Of a stretch of DNA of 31,765 bases, positions 1 to 12,143 are shown in pieces (position 1 is the stretch's first letter; the number at the start of each line of letters is the position of its first letter). Position numbers and translations under genes: made by a program. The stretch spans positions 1 to 31,765 of the forward strand of contig NW_024468361.1 of NCBI RefSeq assembly GCF_002104995.1, given 5' to 3'. Source of the DNA: Linderina pennispora (lineage: Eukaryota; Kickxellomycota; Kickxellomycetes; Kickxellales; Kickxellaceae). The notes beneath the pieces are model-generated. The model made no database searches and had not been told where the DNA came from. It saw nothing but the letters and a program-made list of their open reading frames with translations.

Positions 1-14
1 ATTACTTGCAAAAT

Positions 15-374
15 ATGAAGATTTCCTTTGCTCTCCTTGCCCTGGCCACCACCGCTGTGTTTGCCGCGCCCACGCCCGACACTTACGATAAGCGCGCTGT
101 CGTCAACTTTGCTGCTCTGCAGCAGGCCGCCAAGAGCTACAGCTCACAGGCCATACAGATTCGCAACGCCATCGACCAACTGCAGAAAACCAAAAACCAA
201 ATCTCGGGCAGCCTGTCGGGCAAGACAAAGTCGGACCTGAACGCCGCTCATTACAAGGCGATTGGGAACCTGGATGCCGCGGCAAAAGCGGTGTCAAGCA
301 TGGCTGGACAGATTAACAAGTTTATTGCCTCGTACCAAGGCGCCGAAGGCAGGAACCCGGACTTTTTCAACTAG
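15..374 (+). CDS. Small secreted cysteine-free helical protein
   Basis: The 119-residue product starts MKISFALLALATTAVFA, a clear signal peptide with a cleavage site near the first Ala-Ala-Pro. A Lys-Arg pair at about residues 26-27 looks like a Kex2-type processing site, so the mature form would begin near AVVNFAALQQ. The rest has no cysteine, is rich in Ala, Gln, Lys and Ser, and has helical periodicity. The size and layout recall fungal hydrophobic-surface-binding (HsbA-like) secreted proteins, but I do not recognise a firm family match. I chose the ATG at 15 because it opens directly into the signal peptide; the frame is open to position 6 with no other ATG. An upstream exon outside the window cannot be excluded. 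Function unknown; probably extracellular. Confidence 0.72.
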   Translation: MKISFALLALATTAVFAAPTPDTYDKRAVVNFAALQQAAKSYSSQAIQIRNAIDQLQKTKNQISGSLSGKTKSDLNAAHYKAIGNLDAAAKAVSSMAGQINKFIASYQGAEGRNPDFFN

Positions 375-1649
375 AATGCCTTCTCCGTAGACTCTTTTCA
401 AAAGTATATGAACGCGCTTTCAGATAATGCTAATTGCTTTTATGCCAACCAAGAGCACGCATTGAAATCATTAAACCCTGACTGCGCGCTAGAAGCACAT
501 GAAGTAGCTCCTAGATTTGACGCGGTAGTTGGATTGCAGCGCATTGTTTACAGCTTGCCGTCTATCGCTCACCATCTGCATGTCTGCCTCTCATTGGTAG
601 ATGCACGTGTGCATACCAGCCATGCACCAAGCCTCCCCATTTCTGAACCTCTATCCAGCAGGGGTCGCCAGATGGTGTGGTTAAAAGGATGGATCCGAAG
701 TAGGCTGACGGAGGGAAAGGTGTGCAGAATGCACTGCATGGCTAGGCAGTCTCCTTTTCTGAGGATATAAGCGTCTGGCGCTTTGGCAGGCAATCCTACT
801 CGAAAGAACAGGGCTAGGCTGTGGAAATCAGCGCACTACTCTTGGAATATGGAGCGGCGGTGAGTTTAAAGGTTAAATAACGGAAACTCCTGCCAGTACA
901 AAGCATAGGCAATTCAAAAATACTGAGTGAACTCACCACGGTAGCAAGGGGTTCTGCTAACCACCTGTTCAGTCAGCTTTTCTTCAACCAGTGGCCAAAG
1001 TACCAATGAACACATTTCTCACCCGTCTCCCTGTGCATAGTATCCGTACCATACATGCACCCACAAAAGACACTGTGAACACCTCACAGTTGAAAACACA
1101 GAGTGAAGATTTGCATTCCGTGCCACCAAGGCAGGAAAACAACCGCTCGTGCATACTTCCTACCCAGCGCACCCTCTTGTAGCAGGCGAGGAGTGTCCGA
1201 AAGCAGGATACCATCCTGCCAAGTGGGTATTTGCGTTTCTCCAAGTAGTGGCTTACCTGTTCACCTGCTCACCTGTGCCTCTATGTCGCCCTTCCTGTGC
1301 ATGCTCCAGCAGCTAGCCAGGATATCATTGGCTTGCCGGATGGCCCTGGGCTTAATACGTCTATATATGGGCACACCAGGTGGCCGCGTAATCGGATACG
1401 CTTTTCCATGCATTTGCAGCTCCTTCACTTTGAGGAACCGTGCCAGTACAAAAAGGTTATCAAAAAGCAGCACGCTGTGTAGAGTATTTCAAAAGGGGGT
1501 ATGAAACTCAGGAGAGCACCGCCCACCCTGCCTCTACTCCTCATCGCCTTTCCCATTCCCGGACATCTGGCTATTTCTGCTCTACTTACTTCACCGCACC
1601 ATCTTCTCTAATTCTTCTTAAACCGTCATCACCCACCTTTCTCTTCATC
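375..1649. other. Intergenic, no supported gene
   Basis: About 1.3 kb between two plus-strand genes. Open frames here have no domain, signal peptide or conserved motif and overlap each other on both strands. The last 150 bases before 1650 are pyrimidine-rich, like the leaders in front of other genes in this window, and probably form the 5' UTR and core promoter of the next gene. A short phrase, GCCAGTACAAA, occurs near 893 and again near 1441, too short to call a repeat. Confidence 0.6.
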
Positions 1650-3312
1650 ATGGCTCACCGAAGTGATGGTCGTGACTGGCGCTTTGAGCTGCCTCTCAAT
1701 CCCGTGAAAGTCAGCGAGAACTCGGTTGGTCCTGTCTCAACGATGAGCGACTACTTTTACGTGGAGAGTTTCGTCAAGACATGTCCAACCCGTGTCAACG
1801 AGCTGACAGCCAACGCCTTCACCGTCCTGATCCTGGAGAGTAACGACCCCTGTGACTGCAATGACCCCTCGTGCGAAAAATCGCACAAGCGCATATGGCG
1901 CTCGAACCTGCGTACAATTGACCTACTTCGGAAGCGCCATCTGATTAAGGAGTTCCGGGTCATCGCACACGGCGTGGAGTAAAAAGCTGCTGAACATCAA
2001 TCAGGAGCTGACTAAGCTTGCAGATTCTCTGGGTGGACCCTTGGCAGCTGTGCGTAAGATTTTATTCCTTGGTAGAGGATTGATACAGGCAGGCTATGAG
2101 AACGTGGATGCCAGCAACACAGATGCCGAAGCTGCTGCGAAATTGATTCACGCGCTTTTTCCGAATGTGAGCGATCTCACGAACTATCTCTTTAGAAAAT
2201 GGGGAGTATCAGCTGGCTACGCTAAATTGCCAATGATTGTCTGTCAGCTATTCGAACAGACTTTCATGAAGTACATACACCAGCTGGAGGCCCTTCAACT
2301 TCACCTCATAACGCCTTTAAAGTTTCACAAATTCTGCGAGAATTTGGCGTCTCTGTCGATCAATATCAGGCACGTTTACTGGCAAACCGATTTGCCATTA
2401 ATACCTACTCGTTGTCTGCGGCTGCTCTACCTGCTTGAAATTGATGCTGCCATTCCTTGGCATCTTTTTGATTTGGTCAAAGGACAGCTGGTTTTTCAGA
2501 GCCTGGAGAAGGTGGAATTTAAGTTCATCGTGGACGCTAGAAGCAAGATTACGTTCCCTGGATATCAGCATCCTGTCATCTTCCCGGTGCTGACCTCCTT
2601 GCGTGTCACCAACGCCATAGGTGTGTACGACAATATTTACGCATATTTCACTTCTAACAAACTCAGCAGGCTGGTGGTTAAGGATGACCCAGATGCTTTC
2701 GAGCACATCGATTGGCGTGTCCTGCAAACTGTGCAGCGGTTTGAGATAGAACATCCCACAGGGGAGTTCTACAAGCGCGAGTACTCATCAGACAGTATTC
2801 AGAAACTGTTCGCCCAAGAGTCCGCAGTCCGCGAGGTTGTCATGCTCGGCCCGGTCTACTACATACTACCTCGCACCATCAACTGGCACAATCTGGCCTT
2901 GCTCGACATTGCAGTGGCCATTGCCGACAAGGACATGCTCGGCAACATGGTGGCACAGCTGCCGCACCTGGAATCACTCCATATCAACTGCGTGTCGATG
3001 CTTACAAAAGACGCTTGCGACACGGTTTACCCCGATCAGAAGACCGTTCCTGAAGGACTCGAAGTGACTATCGACGAGGAGTACGCTGAGGAGAACCCAT
3101 ACCGGGCGCTCAGTTGGAGGTTGAGGCTGCTTGATATCTACGCTGACAAGGCATTTGATGTGGACGGGTTCTGCCAACTTCTTTGCCGCTTGCCGCGTGT
3201 GACGAGCTGTGCGATCAATGGCACACAAGCCGCAGAGGTGAATCGCTTGCTGTATGGCCACTATCTAATGAAGCGGTATATCCACTTTTACAATTACTAT
3301 GCGCCTTATTAG
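1650..3312 (+). CDS. LRR-like lineage-specific protein, split by one frameshift
   Basis: Two overlapping open frames form one gene of about 550 residues. The first runs from the ATG at 1650 (MAHRSDGRDWRFELP) to a TAA at 1980. The second is open from 1945 to the TAA at 3310-3312. Just past the stop the second frame reads KKLLNINQELTKLADSLGG, clearly coding-like, so the join lies at the GAGTAAAAAG run near 1977-1985. An intron does not fit: no GT-AG pair with good sites gives the needed phase. The C-terminal part has irregular leucine-rich spacing (LTSLRV, LALLDIAVAI, LPHLESLHIN), like the fast-evolving LRR/F-box-like families of Kickxellales, though no F-box is visible. The protein ends YNYYAPY. 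The break is either a sequencing indel or a recent pseudogene lesion. Function unknown. Confidence 0.6.
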
Positions 3313-4380
3313 CCTCATCTGTTTTATTAATATTCTACTTTAACAAACACCATTTTAGTATACAAAAGCAAGTAGGTGAATAACACAAGTCACAATTTAC
3401 CATCCTATCTATTCTAAAAATGGCCAGGTGCTTAGGGCCAGTGCATCAGCATCACAAACTGATATCACTATTTTTGTTGTCATTCTCTAATACATGTTGT
3501 TCTCTTGTTGAGGACTGGCACAAGGATAACTTCGAAGGAATCTGCCCTCTATTTTGTTCATTCTTCATAGAAATCACACATTGCAGTCCTGATTTAAAAT
3601 GTGGTAGTTCGTTGAGTGGTATTCAGGGTTAAATGACAAGATATAAAAAACCCAATCAGCGCTTCAGATACCTCAACCTACTTTTCCTTGCGGTTTTTCA
3701 GTTTTCTCTCTATCTAATCAGACAATTGCTTTGTTTTCCTTGGTTCAACTTTAATAATCGATACATGGAGGTGTGAGATCAGTGCGTGTTTTCGATAGGG
3801 TTCTATTTGTCGACTATATTCCGGATATTGGTTTTGCATGTATTTTAGACCATGTCAGCACTGATAGTGGAACATGAAGAAAATAAATGGTGCATAGCGA
3901 GACAGTGTCATATTGTGTTTGCTATACCTTGTATTTCGGCTCACTCATTTCCGATGCCAGCCTGCTGAGCTGATTGAGCCATAGGTAGGATACAATCGGG
4001 TTGACCGGATGAGCTTGGCATCTTAAACACGCCACCTGGGACCTGTGTCTGTTGTTTGCGTTTGGTTTAGAGCAGCTTCATCTGACAGTGGCTGTCATAT
4101 ATGGTCAAAACAAAAGCTAAACAATCATCTGTCTATGCGGAAGCAGCTCGGGGTTATGCGTGCCTCACACCTCAAAATGTTGCGATGCATGAGCAATTCG
4201 GATACTGGTGTGATAAAGCCATATAGAGTAAGTCGACTGGAGCGTATGCGGCAGTATGCATCAATCATCCACTCAGTCCGGGCATTAAAGAATATCTCTT
4301 CGCTTGGGCAAAATAAGCCCCTCTCAGTAGAAGATAACTCCTCACCAGTCCTCCAGCTCAACTCCTGGTTATTTTGCTAG
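3313..4380. other. Gene-poor intergenic stretch with an orphan promoter-like site
   Basis: No gene can be supported. At 3642-3650 there is a TATAAAAAA stretch, followed at about 3670-3730 by a T/C-rich tract like the leaders of real genes here, but the next ATG codons open only very short frames. One frame, 4045-4380, is open for 111 codons without recognisable features. It is possible decayed sequence and continues into the next entry after a TAG. Confidence 0.45.
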
Positions 4381-4563
4381 CATAGCTGGGACCAGATTTG
4401 TATAGCAGAGGCTCTATATTCAGTTGTTTTTGGACCGTTCTGTCTCATGTTTGGCAATCCTGCGGATACAGAGCAATGGCGCCGCAAACTAGCAGCAATG
4501 AACGCCTTCTACACTGGAAAGGAAAACATTCGCTATAGTTGTTATTTTCCTTCTTGTCAATGA
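4381..4563 (+). pseudogene. Possible decayed coding fragment
   Basis: After a TAG at 4378-4380 the same frame stays open to a TGA at 4561-4563. It reads SWDQICIAEALYSVVFGPF and then, from an ATG at 4447, MFGNPADTEQWRRKLAAMNA. The composition is protein-like, with an amphipathic Trp/Arg/Lys-rich segment, rather than random. It has no plausible start upstream, no recognised domain and no supporting neighbour. It could be the remnant of a gene that also included the open frame at 4045-4380, or chance. Low confidence. Confidence 0.15.
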
Positions 4564-4694
4564 CCATTTTCAAGTTGTTATGGATGCTCTGAATATGTGC
4601 CACAAGCTGTGGATACTTAAAACAGCAAAAGCAGTGAAGAGCTGTAGGTTGCGCCCAGTATTTCAACTAAATCATCCCTTTTTGAGATGATGGA

Positions 4695-4703
4695 TATATA
4701 AAA
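4695..4703 (+). promoter_or_regulatory. TATA-like element upstream of a doubtful small gene
   Basis: The string TATATAAAA lies 117 bases before the ATG at 4820 and is followed by a T/C-rich stretch, the arrangement expected of a fungal core promoter. It supports the idea that something is, or was, transcribed from here to the right. Confidence 0.35.
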
Positions 4704-4819
4704 ACTGATGCAGCTCTTCCACTGAGGCTATTTAACTGAACTCAAATTTTCCTTCAATATTTTCCTGCACCCAACTTTGATTAGTGTCATAATATTCAGT
4801 CGATAGGAAAGTCAAGATC

Positions 4820-5103
4820 ATGGCCACTCAACTCTCGAGCACTCTTGTTTTAAACCGTGCAGGCAACGAACCTGATGGAGAAACAATTGATCCTTCTACT
4901 CCTTTTTAACACTTGTATTGGTAGCTACTAGACCACCGGGTCTACCGCCTGAACCCAACATCGCAGTCGGGAAAGAAGCCAACGCTCACCCAAGTAGCAT
5001 AGGTTATAGCGAGAGGCGGGAATGGTTACTCCATAGCCTTTCGCTGAAGTCACTGCCTTCCACCGAGTGCGATTACCTCTTTAAAGTATATCTTGCATCT
5101 TGA
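4820..5103 (+). CDS. Possible small hypothetical gene, broken at a T run
   Basis: An ATG at 4820 opens a 29-codon frame (MATQLSSTLVLNRAGNEPDG...) that stops at the TAA in CCTTTTTAAC (4901-4910). A frame open from 4891 continues as LTLVLVATRPPGLPPEPN and stops at 5101-5103. One extra T in the run at 4903-4907 would join them into about 94 residues, the same kind of one-base break seen in conserved genes of this window. A TATA-like site lies upstream. No homology is recognised and the C-terminal part has no clear features, so this is a candidate only. Confidence 0.22.
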
Positions 5104-6192
5104 ACCTACAGAAGAAATCCTGGAAAGTGGGTTAGCACTAGTTGCTGTTCTTATTGTGACTGGTGCGGTTTGCAAGCACAGATAGTTAACAGGTTTGTAT
5201 TTGTCAAGAGGTCGAGAAAATAAATGCAAAGAGACTGTCGAGGAGAACGGAGAAAGACATGGAGAACATTAGTGTGAAGTGAATGGAAAGGCGGGCAGCA
5301 GGTGTCTGGGCATATAGCCTCATGCTGCGCAATGTTGCAGCATCAGTTTGATGCAACCGGTGTGCATAGCAAAGAAAGGTCATTTTCAGACTCAAATATC
5401 CGAGTCTGACTGCCCATTCTCTCCAGCAGGATCAGGGCACACGCTACCATGTATCTGACTCGGTTCAGCCCTAGCCAGCCAGATGCGTCTCGGATCCAAA
5501 GTGCTGTGCACACGTCTGCACCTCAGGTAGACATTTGTCTCTGCAGGGGATGATGCAGGAATCAGCCAATCCTCATGCGTCATCCGTACACGATGTCTAC
5601 GATAATGGTTCGGTCTGCTAGTGGGTCTGCGATGAGTACGATGGAAGGTGCTCTGCCAAAACGCTCTTACTGGACAGCGATCTACCAGTAGATGGAACAT
5701 ATCCCCAATTCCGTCAAATTTCAGGGGGTTGTCCTACATCTTGGATGGAGGGCCGTGGATCGCCGTGGCGAATGTCGGACATGCTCCAGCAAATGCACTG
5801 GCTGCGTGAAAGGACTCAATGGGCTGGGTGTGTTTGGGAAAATTCACACGGGCAAGCACAAAAACCTGTAGTGGTCTACTAAGACGTATAGTTCCTGGCA
5901 TTTGTTTGGCGCACAGACGTGCATACAGCGCCCAGTTTTGTGCAGCCGCTATTTCCTTCGGAGTATTGGGTTTTGCTTGTCTCCCTCTCCTGTCCTTGCC
6001 AAACATTCCTTTCACGCTACACAGGAGCATCTGCGGGGCGCGGGGAGTGATGCGCCATGTTTTTCACCCCCATCTTGGCAGCAAAGACACTAGATAGGGA
6101 AGGTCCGCAAATACGGGGAGGGGCCAGGCGGCCACGTTTCAGGTGCAGCTTCTAAATAGCACTTTGCGCCCCGTCTTCTCGACTCACAACAA
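5104..6192. other. Intergenic, nothing recognised
   Basis: About 1.1 kb with open frames on both strands that lack start context, domains or consistent codon use. No repeat or RNA gene was recognised. Confidence 0.5.
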
Positions 6193-6200
6193 TATATAAA
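6193..6200 (+). promoter_or_regulatory. TATA box of the acid phosphatase gene
   Basis: TATATAAA lies 127 bases before the ATG at 6320, with a T/C-rich leader (about 6225-6290) between them. This is the clearest TATA element in the window. Confidence 0.5.
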
Positions 6201-6319
6201 TGGCTGTCGCTAGACGACATCATCCCCCATCGCATTCTGGCATCTTCAGCTTCTCATCGTACACTCCTTTGTTACTTCCCCCCTTAACTCCCGCAACTCT
6301 AGGAGCTGTCTAGTAAAGA

Positions 6320-7736
6320 ATGCACGCACTGCGTTTCTCTCCAGCAATCGTCGTGGCTGCCATTGCCGGCTGCAGCGTTGTCCAGGCCACACCCATCGGC
6401 GGACCAGTCTCCGGGCCCGCAGAGCAGCGCGGCACAGATCCACCTTCAATACGCCTATCTCCCATGGTATAACTTTGATGTCCCTCACGGATATACCTAC
6501 TGCCAGGCAAGCTACCCATCTGCGAGCACTACACTGCCGTTCCCAACGCTGAGCTCGAGCTTGTGCAGCTTGTTGTTCGTCATGGCGACCGCACCCCGTA
6601 ATGCAATCATACCCCACGAGGACACCACCTGGACCTGTGACGGTGTTGATGAGGACACGTATCTCCACATCGCTAACCCGTCGGCCAGAAACACGACTGG
6701 GTCGTTCAAGCAGGTAATCGAGATCCCCAAGTGGAACGGCAAGTTCGGCTTCGAGAACCAGTTCTACAAGGGCTCGTGCGAATCGGGCGAACTGACTGAC
6801 AAGGGCAAGTTCCAGCATTTCCAGCTTCGGGTCTCAGCTGCGGAGCATCTATGTTGACAAGCTCAACTTCCTTCCCAAGAAGCTGTGCGATCCGGACATT
6901 ATCCACTTCCGCTCATCATATCGTCTGGCGCACCAAAAACTCGGGCGAGAGCCTGATTGGTAACCTCTACCCTGGTCGCAGCATCGAGTCCAATGTGGCC
7001 ATTCCTCTGCACACCTACCCACAGAGCATCGAAACGATGCTCGAGAATCCGGCCTGCCTGCCCTAAGATCAAAACCAACCTTGCGCAAATGACTGCCTCG
7101 GCCCAATACCAGAATTTCCTCAAGGACCAGGCGCCCTTGATGAAGAGGCTTCAAGATATCATGGGCATGCATACTTCCGATTACACGATCCACTTGGTAC
7201 TTCATCCTAGATCGTCTTGCTCACTCGCAAGTGCCACGGGTTCAAGTACCCGTGCAACAGCAGCGGCCAGTGCGCGACAGGAAGGCGATGTCGAGCAGGT
7301 CATCCGCAATGCCAACTTTGAGCTGGCGTTCAAGTACCGCGACAGCTCGATCTCACCCGAGTATACACGCTTGGGACTCGGCTCATTCCTTGGCACGCTC
7401 AAGGAGCAGATGCAGAGCTTTGTTGCTGGAAACACCGGCAAGCTCAAGCTCTCTCTCTACTCGGCCCACGACACCACGATTGCCCCTATCCTCGGCGCCC
7501 TGAAGGCATCCAACGCCGACATGCTGTGGCCGCCGTATGCCTCGAACCTGGCGTTCGAGCTGTGGAAGAAGAAGGATGGCAGCCGTACTGTGCGTGTCGT
7601 GTACAACGGCCATGTCTTGCAGTTGCAGGAGGGCCAGAAGTGGTGCGACCTCAATGCCTGCCCGATCGACACATACTACAAATACCTCGACAGCCACATC
7701 CCAACCAACATTGTCAAGGAGTGCTCTACACAATAG
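6320..7736 (+). CDS. Secreted histidine acid phosphatase, frame broken many times
   Basis: This is a histidine-phosphatase superfamily branch 2 (acid phosphatase) gene of about 470 codons. The start at 6320 opens a signal peptide (MHALRFSPAIVVAAIAGCSV). The catalytic RHGDRTP motif is at 6578-6598 in one frame, and the second catalytic motif SAHDTT is at 7461-7478 in another. Between them, family-like sequence (YNFDVPHGYTYC, ELTDKGKFQHF, RSIYVDKLNFLPKKL, NSGESLIGNLYP, KCHGFKYPCNSSGQC) continues only if the frame changes about nine times, near 6472, 6516, 6598, 6822, 6932, 7060, 7190, 7225 and 7275. Most changes need one base removed. From about 7280 the frame is intact to the stop. In the family, the Arg-His-Gly motif supplies the phospho-accepting histidine. 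Likely secreted or vacuolar phosphate scavenging. It is either a decayed gene or a poorly sequenced patch; introns do not explain the breaks. Confidence 0.72.
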
Positions 7737-9503
<1,767 letters not shown>

Positions 9504-9950
9504 TCAGAAGGCCGCAGCAACAACTGCCGCAACAGCAGCAGCAACACCGACGACCGCACGTTCACCAGCGCCGCTAACAAGTGGAGCAGCACTACGCGAT
9601 GATGCCTTGCCCGATTTGCCGTCCTCATCGTTATCCTCGCCGCCCCTGTCCTTTCTTGCCGAACTCCTGGGGTCAATCGTGGCCATGGGGCGGCCACCAA
9701 GTGCGGTTTGCTGCTGGACCGGGCGGATGGCAGCGGGCAGGGCGGGCGATGGCTGGTAGCGGGCGCTGATGGGCGTGAAGGCGACACCTTGCTCGGAGAA
9801 CTGCGAGCAGATGCGGTAGCAGGTCTCGCGCTGGTCTTCGGGTGCAGTGCTGCATTGTCTGGCACACTCAGCGTTGACAGTGGTGGTTGGCTGCGGGCCG
9901 TTGAGGGCAGAGGCAGCAGCGAGGAGTGGGAGGAGTGTGAGGATGTTCAT
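9504..9950 (-). CDS. Secreted GPI-anchored small cysteine protein with twin CX3C
   Basis: The 148-residue protein has the layout of a fungal cell-surface protein. It has a signal peptide (MNILTLLPLLAAASALNG), a short four-cysteine module, a Pro/Ser/charged spacer (about residues 55-120), and a C-terminal GPI signal: small residues near LVSGAG followed by the hydrophobic Ala/Val-rich end. The cysteines are spaced C-x3-C-x10-C-x3-C (AECARQC ... ETCYRIC, residues about 28-48), which suggests a disulfide-stapled helical hairpin. The module is unlike CFEM (eight cysteines). The protein starts at 9950 and ends at the TAA before 9504. The spacer holds an acidic/basic stretch (RGGEDNDEDGKSGK). I do not recognise a named family; role at the wall or membrane is inferred. 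Confidence 0.75.
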   Translation of the reverse strand: MNILTLLPLLAAASALNGPQPTTTVNAECARQCSTAPEDQRETCYRICSQFSEQGVAFTPISARYQPSPALPAAIRPVQQQTALGGRPMATIDPRSSARKDRGGEDNDEDGKSGKASSRSAAPLVSGAGERAVVGVAAAVAAVVAAAF

Positions 9951-10643
9951 GGCTGCGGGCGAGAAGGGGAGGTCGTGAAACTAGATCTGTATAATGAAAG
10001 AGGGATGTGTACGTCGTTACGCGGGGAGTGAGAGGTGGCAGGGGATATGTTGTTTGCGTAAGGGGTTTAGAGACTGCAGAGTGGTGGGGGAGAATGAAAC
10101 AGGGAGGAGGTGAAGGACGAGAAGGAGTGGCAGAGGGAGGGGGTGTCGCTTCTATATGCAGATACAGCAGGCAAATGTTTATCGAGAATTCTTGAGATTT
10201 AAGGCCTGGCCAACGTTTTCTGCTCTTCTGTACTGCAGCCGATTCCCGCTAGAACATTTCCGCCGACTCTAGTGCGCGCTGTCGAACCAGTATTCTGTTT
10301 CACTTGCATATGTGACGGCTCTTGCTGTCCAAGAAAATAGTGCAAAGGTAAACGCATCAGGCCGCTGTATCTCCCTGCCTAATCAGTGAACGTTGGCGGA
10401 CTGGGCAGTAGCATCGGAGGCAGGTAGCATTTTCCACAGGCAGCCCATGTACTCTTCTGATACCTCGATAGCTCCGCATATTCGCCATGTCCACAATGGA
10501 ATGGGGGACCGATTCGTGGTATTACTACAATTCTACGAGAATATACCGCGGAATTCTGAGGAGTGTCAATTTCTTAACGAGTGCGCATGGGGACAAAAAA
10601 TCTAGGATGGTAGACACATTCTAGTCGTATAAAATGCATTTTT
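9951..10643. other. Intergenic between two minus-strand genes
   Basis: The part next to 9951 is purine-rich on the plus strand, hence pyrimidine-rich on the coding strand, as expected for the leader of the GPI-protein gene. The remainder should hold the 3' UTR of the transporter gene and the promoter of the GPI-protein gene. No gene seen. Confidence 0.5.
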
Positions 10644-11669
10644 CTACTTGGAGCTGGCGTGAGCCGAGCTGGCAGAGTCGCCGTTGCTCTGGTTCAGCCG
10701 ATCCATGGAAATGGGCGGCGGCAGGACCTGGGCGCCCTGCGGCGTATCGCGCTTCTGGATGTTCTTGGCGTGCGTGTACACGAGGCCGGCGGCAAAGCCC
10801 AGCAGCACCGCCAGCACGCCGCCAGCCGTGATGGGATCGGGGAACCACAGCATGGCGAACAGCGCAATCGGCAGCTTGTTGAGGGCGCCGATCATCGAGT
10901 ACGTGGTGGACGAGGTCGTGCGCAGGCACCACGGCGAGCAGTACGAGATAGCAAAGGCGGCCACGCCTGATACGAACATGCCGCGCACAAACGAGTAGAG
11001 CTCCGCCGAGTTCACCGGGTTCGAGTAGTAGCCCGTGAAGCCAGTCCAGTCCTCCATCAGCAGGCTCATGACCATGTACAGCGGCAGCGTCAGCAGGTTG
11101 TTGAAGTACACGGTGTCAAAGTCCTTAAAGTTCACCTGCTTGATCACCTTGCGCATGTGGATCACAAACGTCGCCGACGCCAGGCAGTTGAAGCTCATCC
11201 AGAAGTACCCGTGGCCGTTGAACGTGATGTCGTTCCAGGCGCCCACAAGCGACGACAGGACCATCAGCGAGAACGAAGTGAGCATCAGCGGCGTCACCGA
11301 GGCCTTGAATACCCACTTCTCGCCGTACGCGACCGCGATGATCGTTAGGTTCTTGAAAACTGTGAACAGCGGCACGTTCAGGTATTCCAGCGCCTTGCCA
11401 CCAGTGTACAGCATCAGCGCCTGCGAGCATGCTACCGGGAACCAGGTCATCGCGTCCTTCTTGTTCATCGCCCGGTACTTCACGTTCAGCCCGACGTGGT
11501 GCGCCAGGACCATCAGCGCGATACTGCCGAACGCCTGAACTGCCAGCATGAAGAACACCATGTGGTACTCGAAGCTCGACAGAACCAGCTTGTTGACAAG
11601 CGTCATTGTGATGGACGACCCGCAATACGCCAAGATGGGAATTGCGGTCTGGAGCATTGTTGAACTCAT
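10644..11669 (-). CDS. VRG4: GDP-mannose transporter (nucleotide-sugar transporter)
   Basis: An intact 341-residue multi-pass membrane protein of the drug/metabolite transporter superfamily, with about ten hydrophobic segments. The GALNK motif (residues 261-265), part of the GDP-mannose-binding signature of Vrg4/Gmt proteins, is present in the context SMIGALNKLPIA. The block TVFKNLTIIAVAYGEKW also fits the family. It carries cytosolic GDP-mannose into the Golgi lumen in exchange for GMP, feeding mannosylation of glycoproteins and wall mannan. The length is typical. The hydrophilic Ser/Gln-rich tail (about residues 305-341) ends SSK. The start at 11669 gives a short lead into the first membrane segment. 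The preceding 60 bases on the coding strand are pyrimidine-rich. No frame breaks. Confidence 0.93.
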   Translation of the reverse strand: MSSTMLQTAIPILAYCGSSITMTLVNKLVLSSFEYHMVFFMLAVQAFGSIALMVLAHHVGLNVKYRAMNKKDAMTWFPVACSQALMLYTGGKALEYLNVPLFTVFKNLTIIAVAYGEKWVFKASVTPLMLTSFSLMVLSSLVGAWNDITFNGHGYFWMSFNCLASATFVIHMRKVIKQVNFKDFDTVYFNNLLTLPLYMVMSLLMEDWTGFTGYYSNPVNSAELYSFVRGMFVSGVAAFAISYCSPWCLRTTSSTTYSMIGALNKLPIALFAMLWFPDPITAGGVLAVLLGFAAGLVYTHAKNIQKRDTPQGAQVLPPPISMDRLNQSNGDSASSAHASSK

Positions 11670-12143
11670 TTTTCGGTCTACGGAAATAATATCGTCTGGT
11701 TCCTAAGAAGTGCTGTTTCTGCTTCGCGTCGTCAAAAGGGGAGAAATGAATGTGCGTGTATGGCTGGGAGAAGGAAGGGGAAGCGGGACACTCTGCAGGC
11801 GTGTGTATGAAGCAACAACGGAAGAGAGAGGGAGGCTGGAGACAAAAGAAAGAAGGGATCGAGAAGTGCAGAGCGCAAACAGTGCTTTCCTTGTTTTCTG
11901 GCTTGCAGGCTGGCAGCCCGGTCGCGTTGAAAATTTTTGGGGAGGCTGGCGGCTCTCTTTGGTCACGGGCGCATTCCATCCAATCGGCGGGCAGCGTGTT
12001 GTTTTAGACTCTCGGCTCAGGTCACCACTGTGCGACGATGCACCCGGCTGCCGTTCCTCCGTCGTCCAGACGACCAAGATGATTATCTGTAGATATTGAG
12101 ATTGTCTCCTCCACCCAACCCATGGCACGCACAGCCAGCCCTC
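11670..12143. other. Upstream region of the GDP-mannose transporter
   Basis: The first about 200 bases are strongly purine-rich on the plus strand, hence a C/T-rich leader for the minus-strand transporter. Open frames on both strands here mirror this bias and lack domains. Confidence 0.45.

Noticed and set aside
408-770. Open frame of 120 codons downstream of the first gene
   Set aside because: No signal peptide, domain or codon pattern; the frame on the other strand is equally long, and the leader of the next gene lies nearby.
1974-2023. Intron as explanation for the frame change in the LRR-like gene
   Set aside because: A branch-like CTGAC and a TTGCAG acceptor exist, but donors at 1974 and 1979 give the wrong phase, and the skipped bases themselves read as natural protein in the second frame.
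5392-6097. Several open frames of 60-102 codons on both strands
   Set aside because: Arg/His/Cys-rich random-looking products, overlapping each other in opposite frames, without start context or motifs.
6470-6525. GTATAA...CAG intron in the acid phosphatase
   Set aside because: It would remove the family-like segment YNFDVPHGYTYC, and the resulting phase does not lead into the RHGDRTP frame when ending at the CAG.
11125-11979. Minus-strand frame of 284 codons overlapping the GDP-mannose transporter
   Set aside because: It is an out-of-frame reading of the transporter gene, whose own frame has all expected helices and the GALNK motif.
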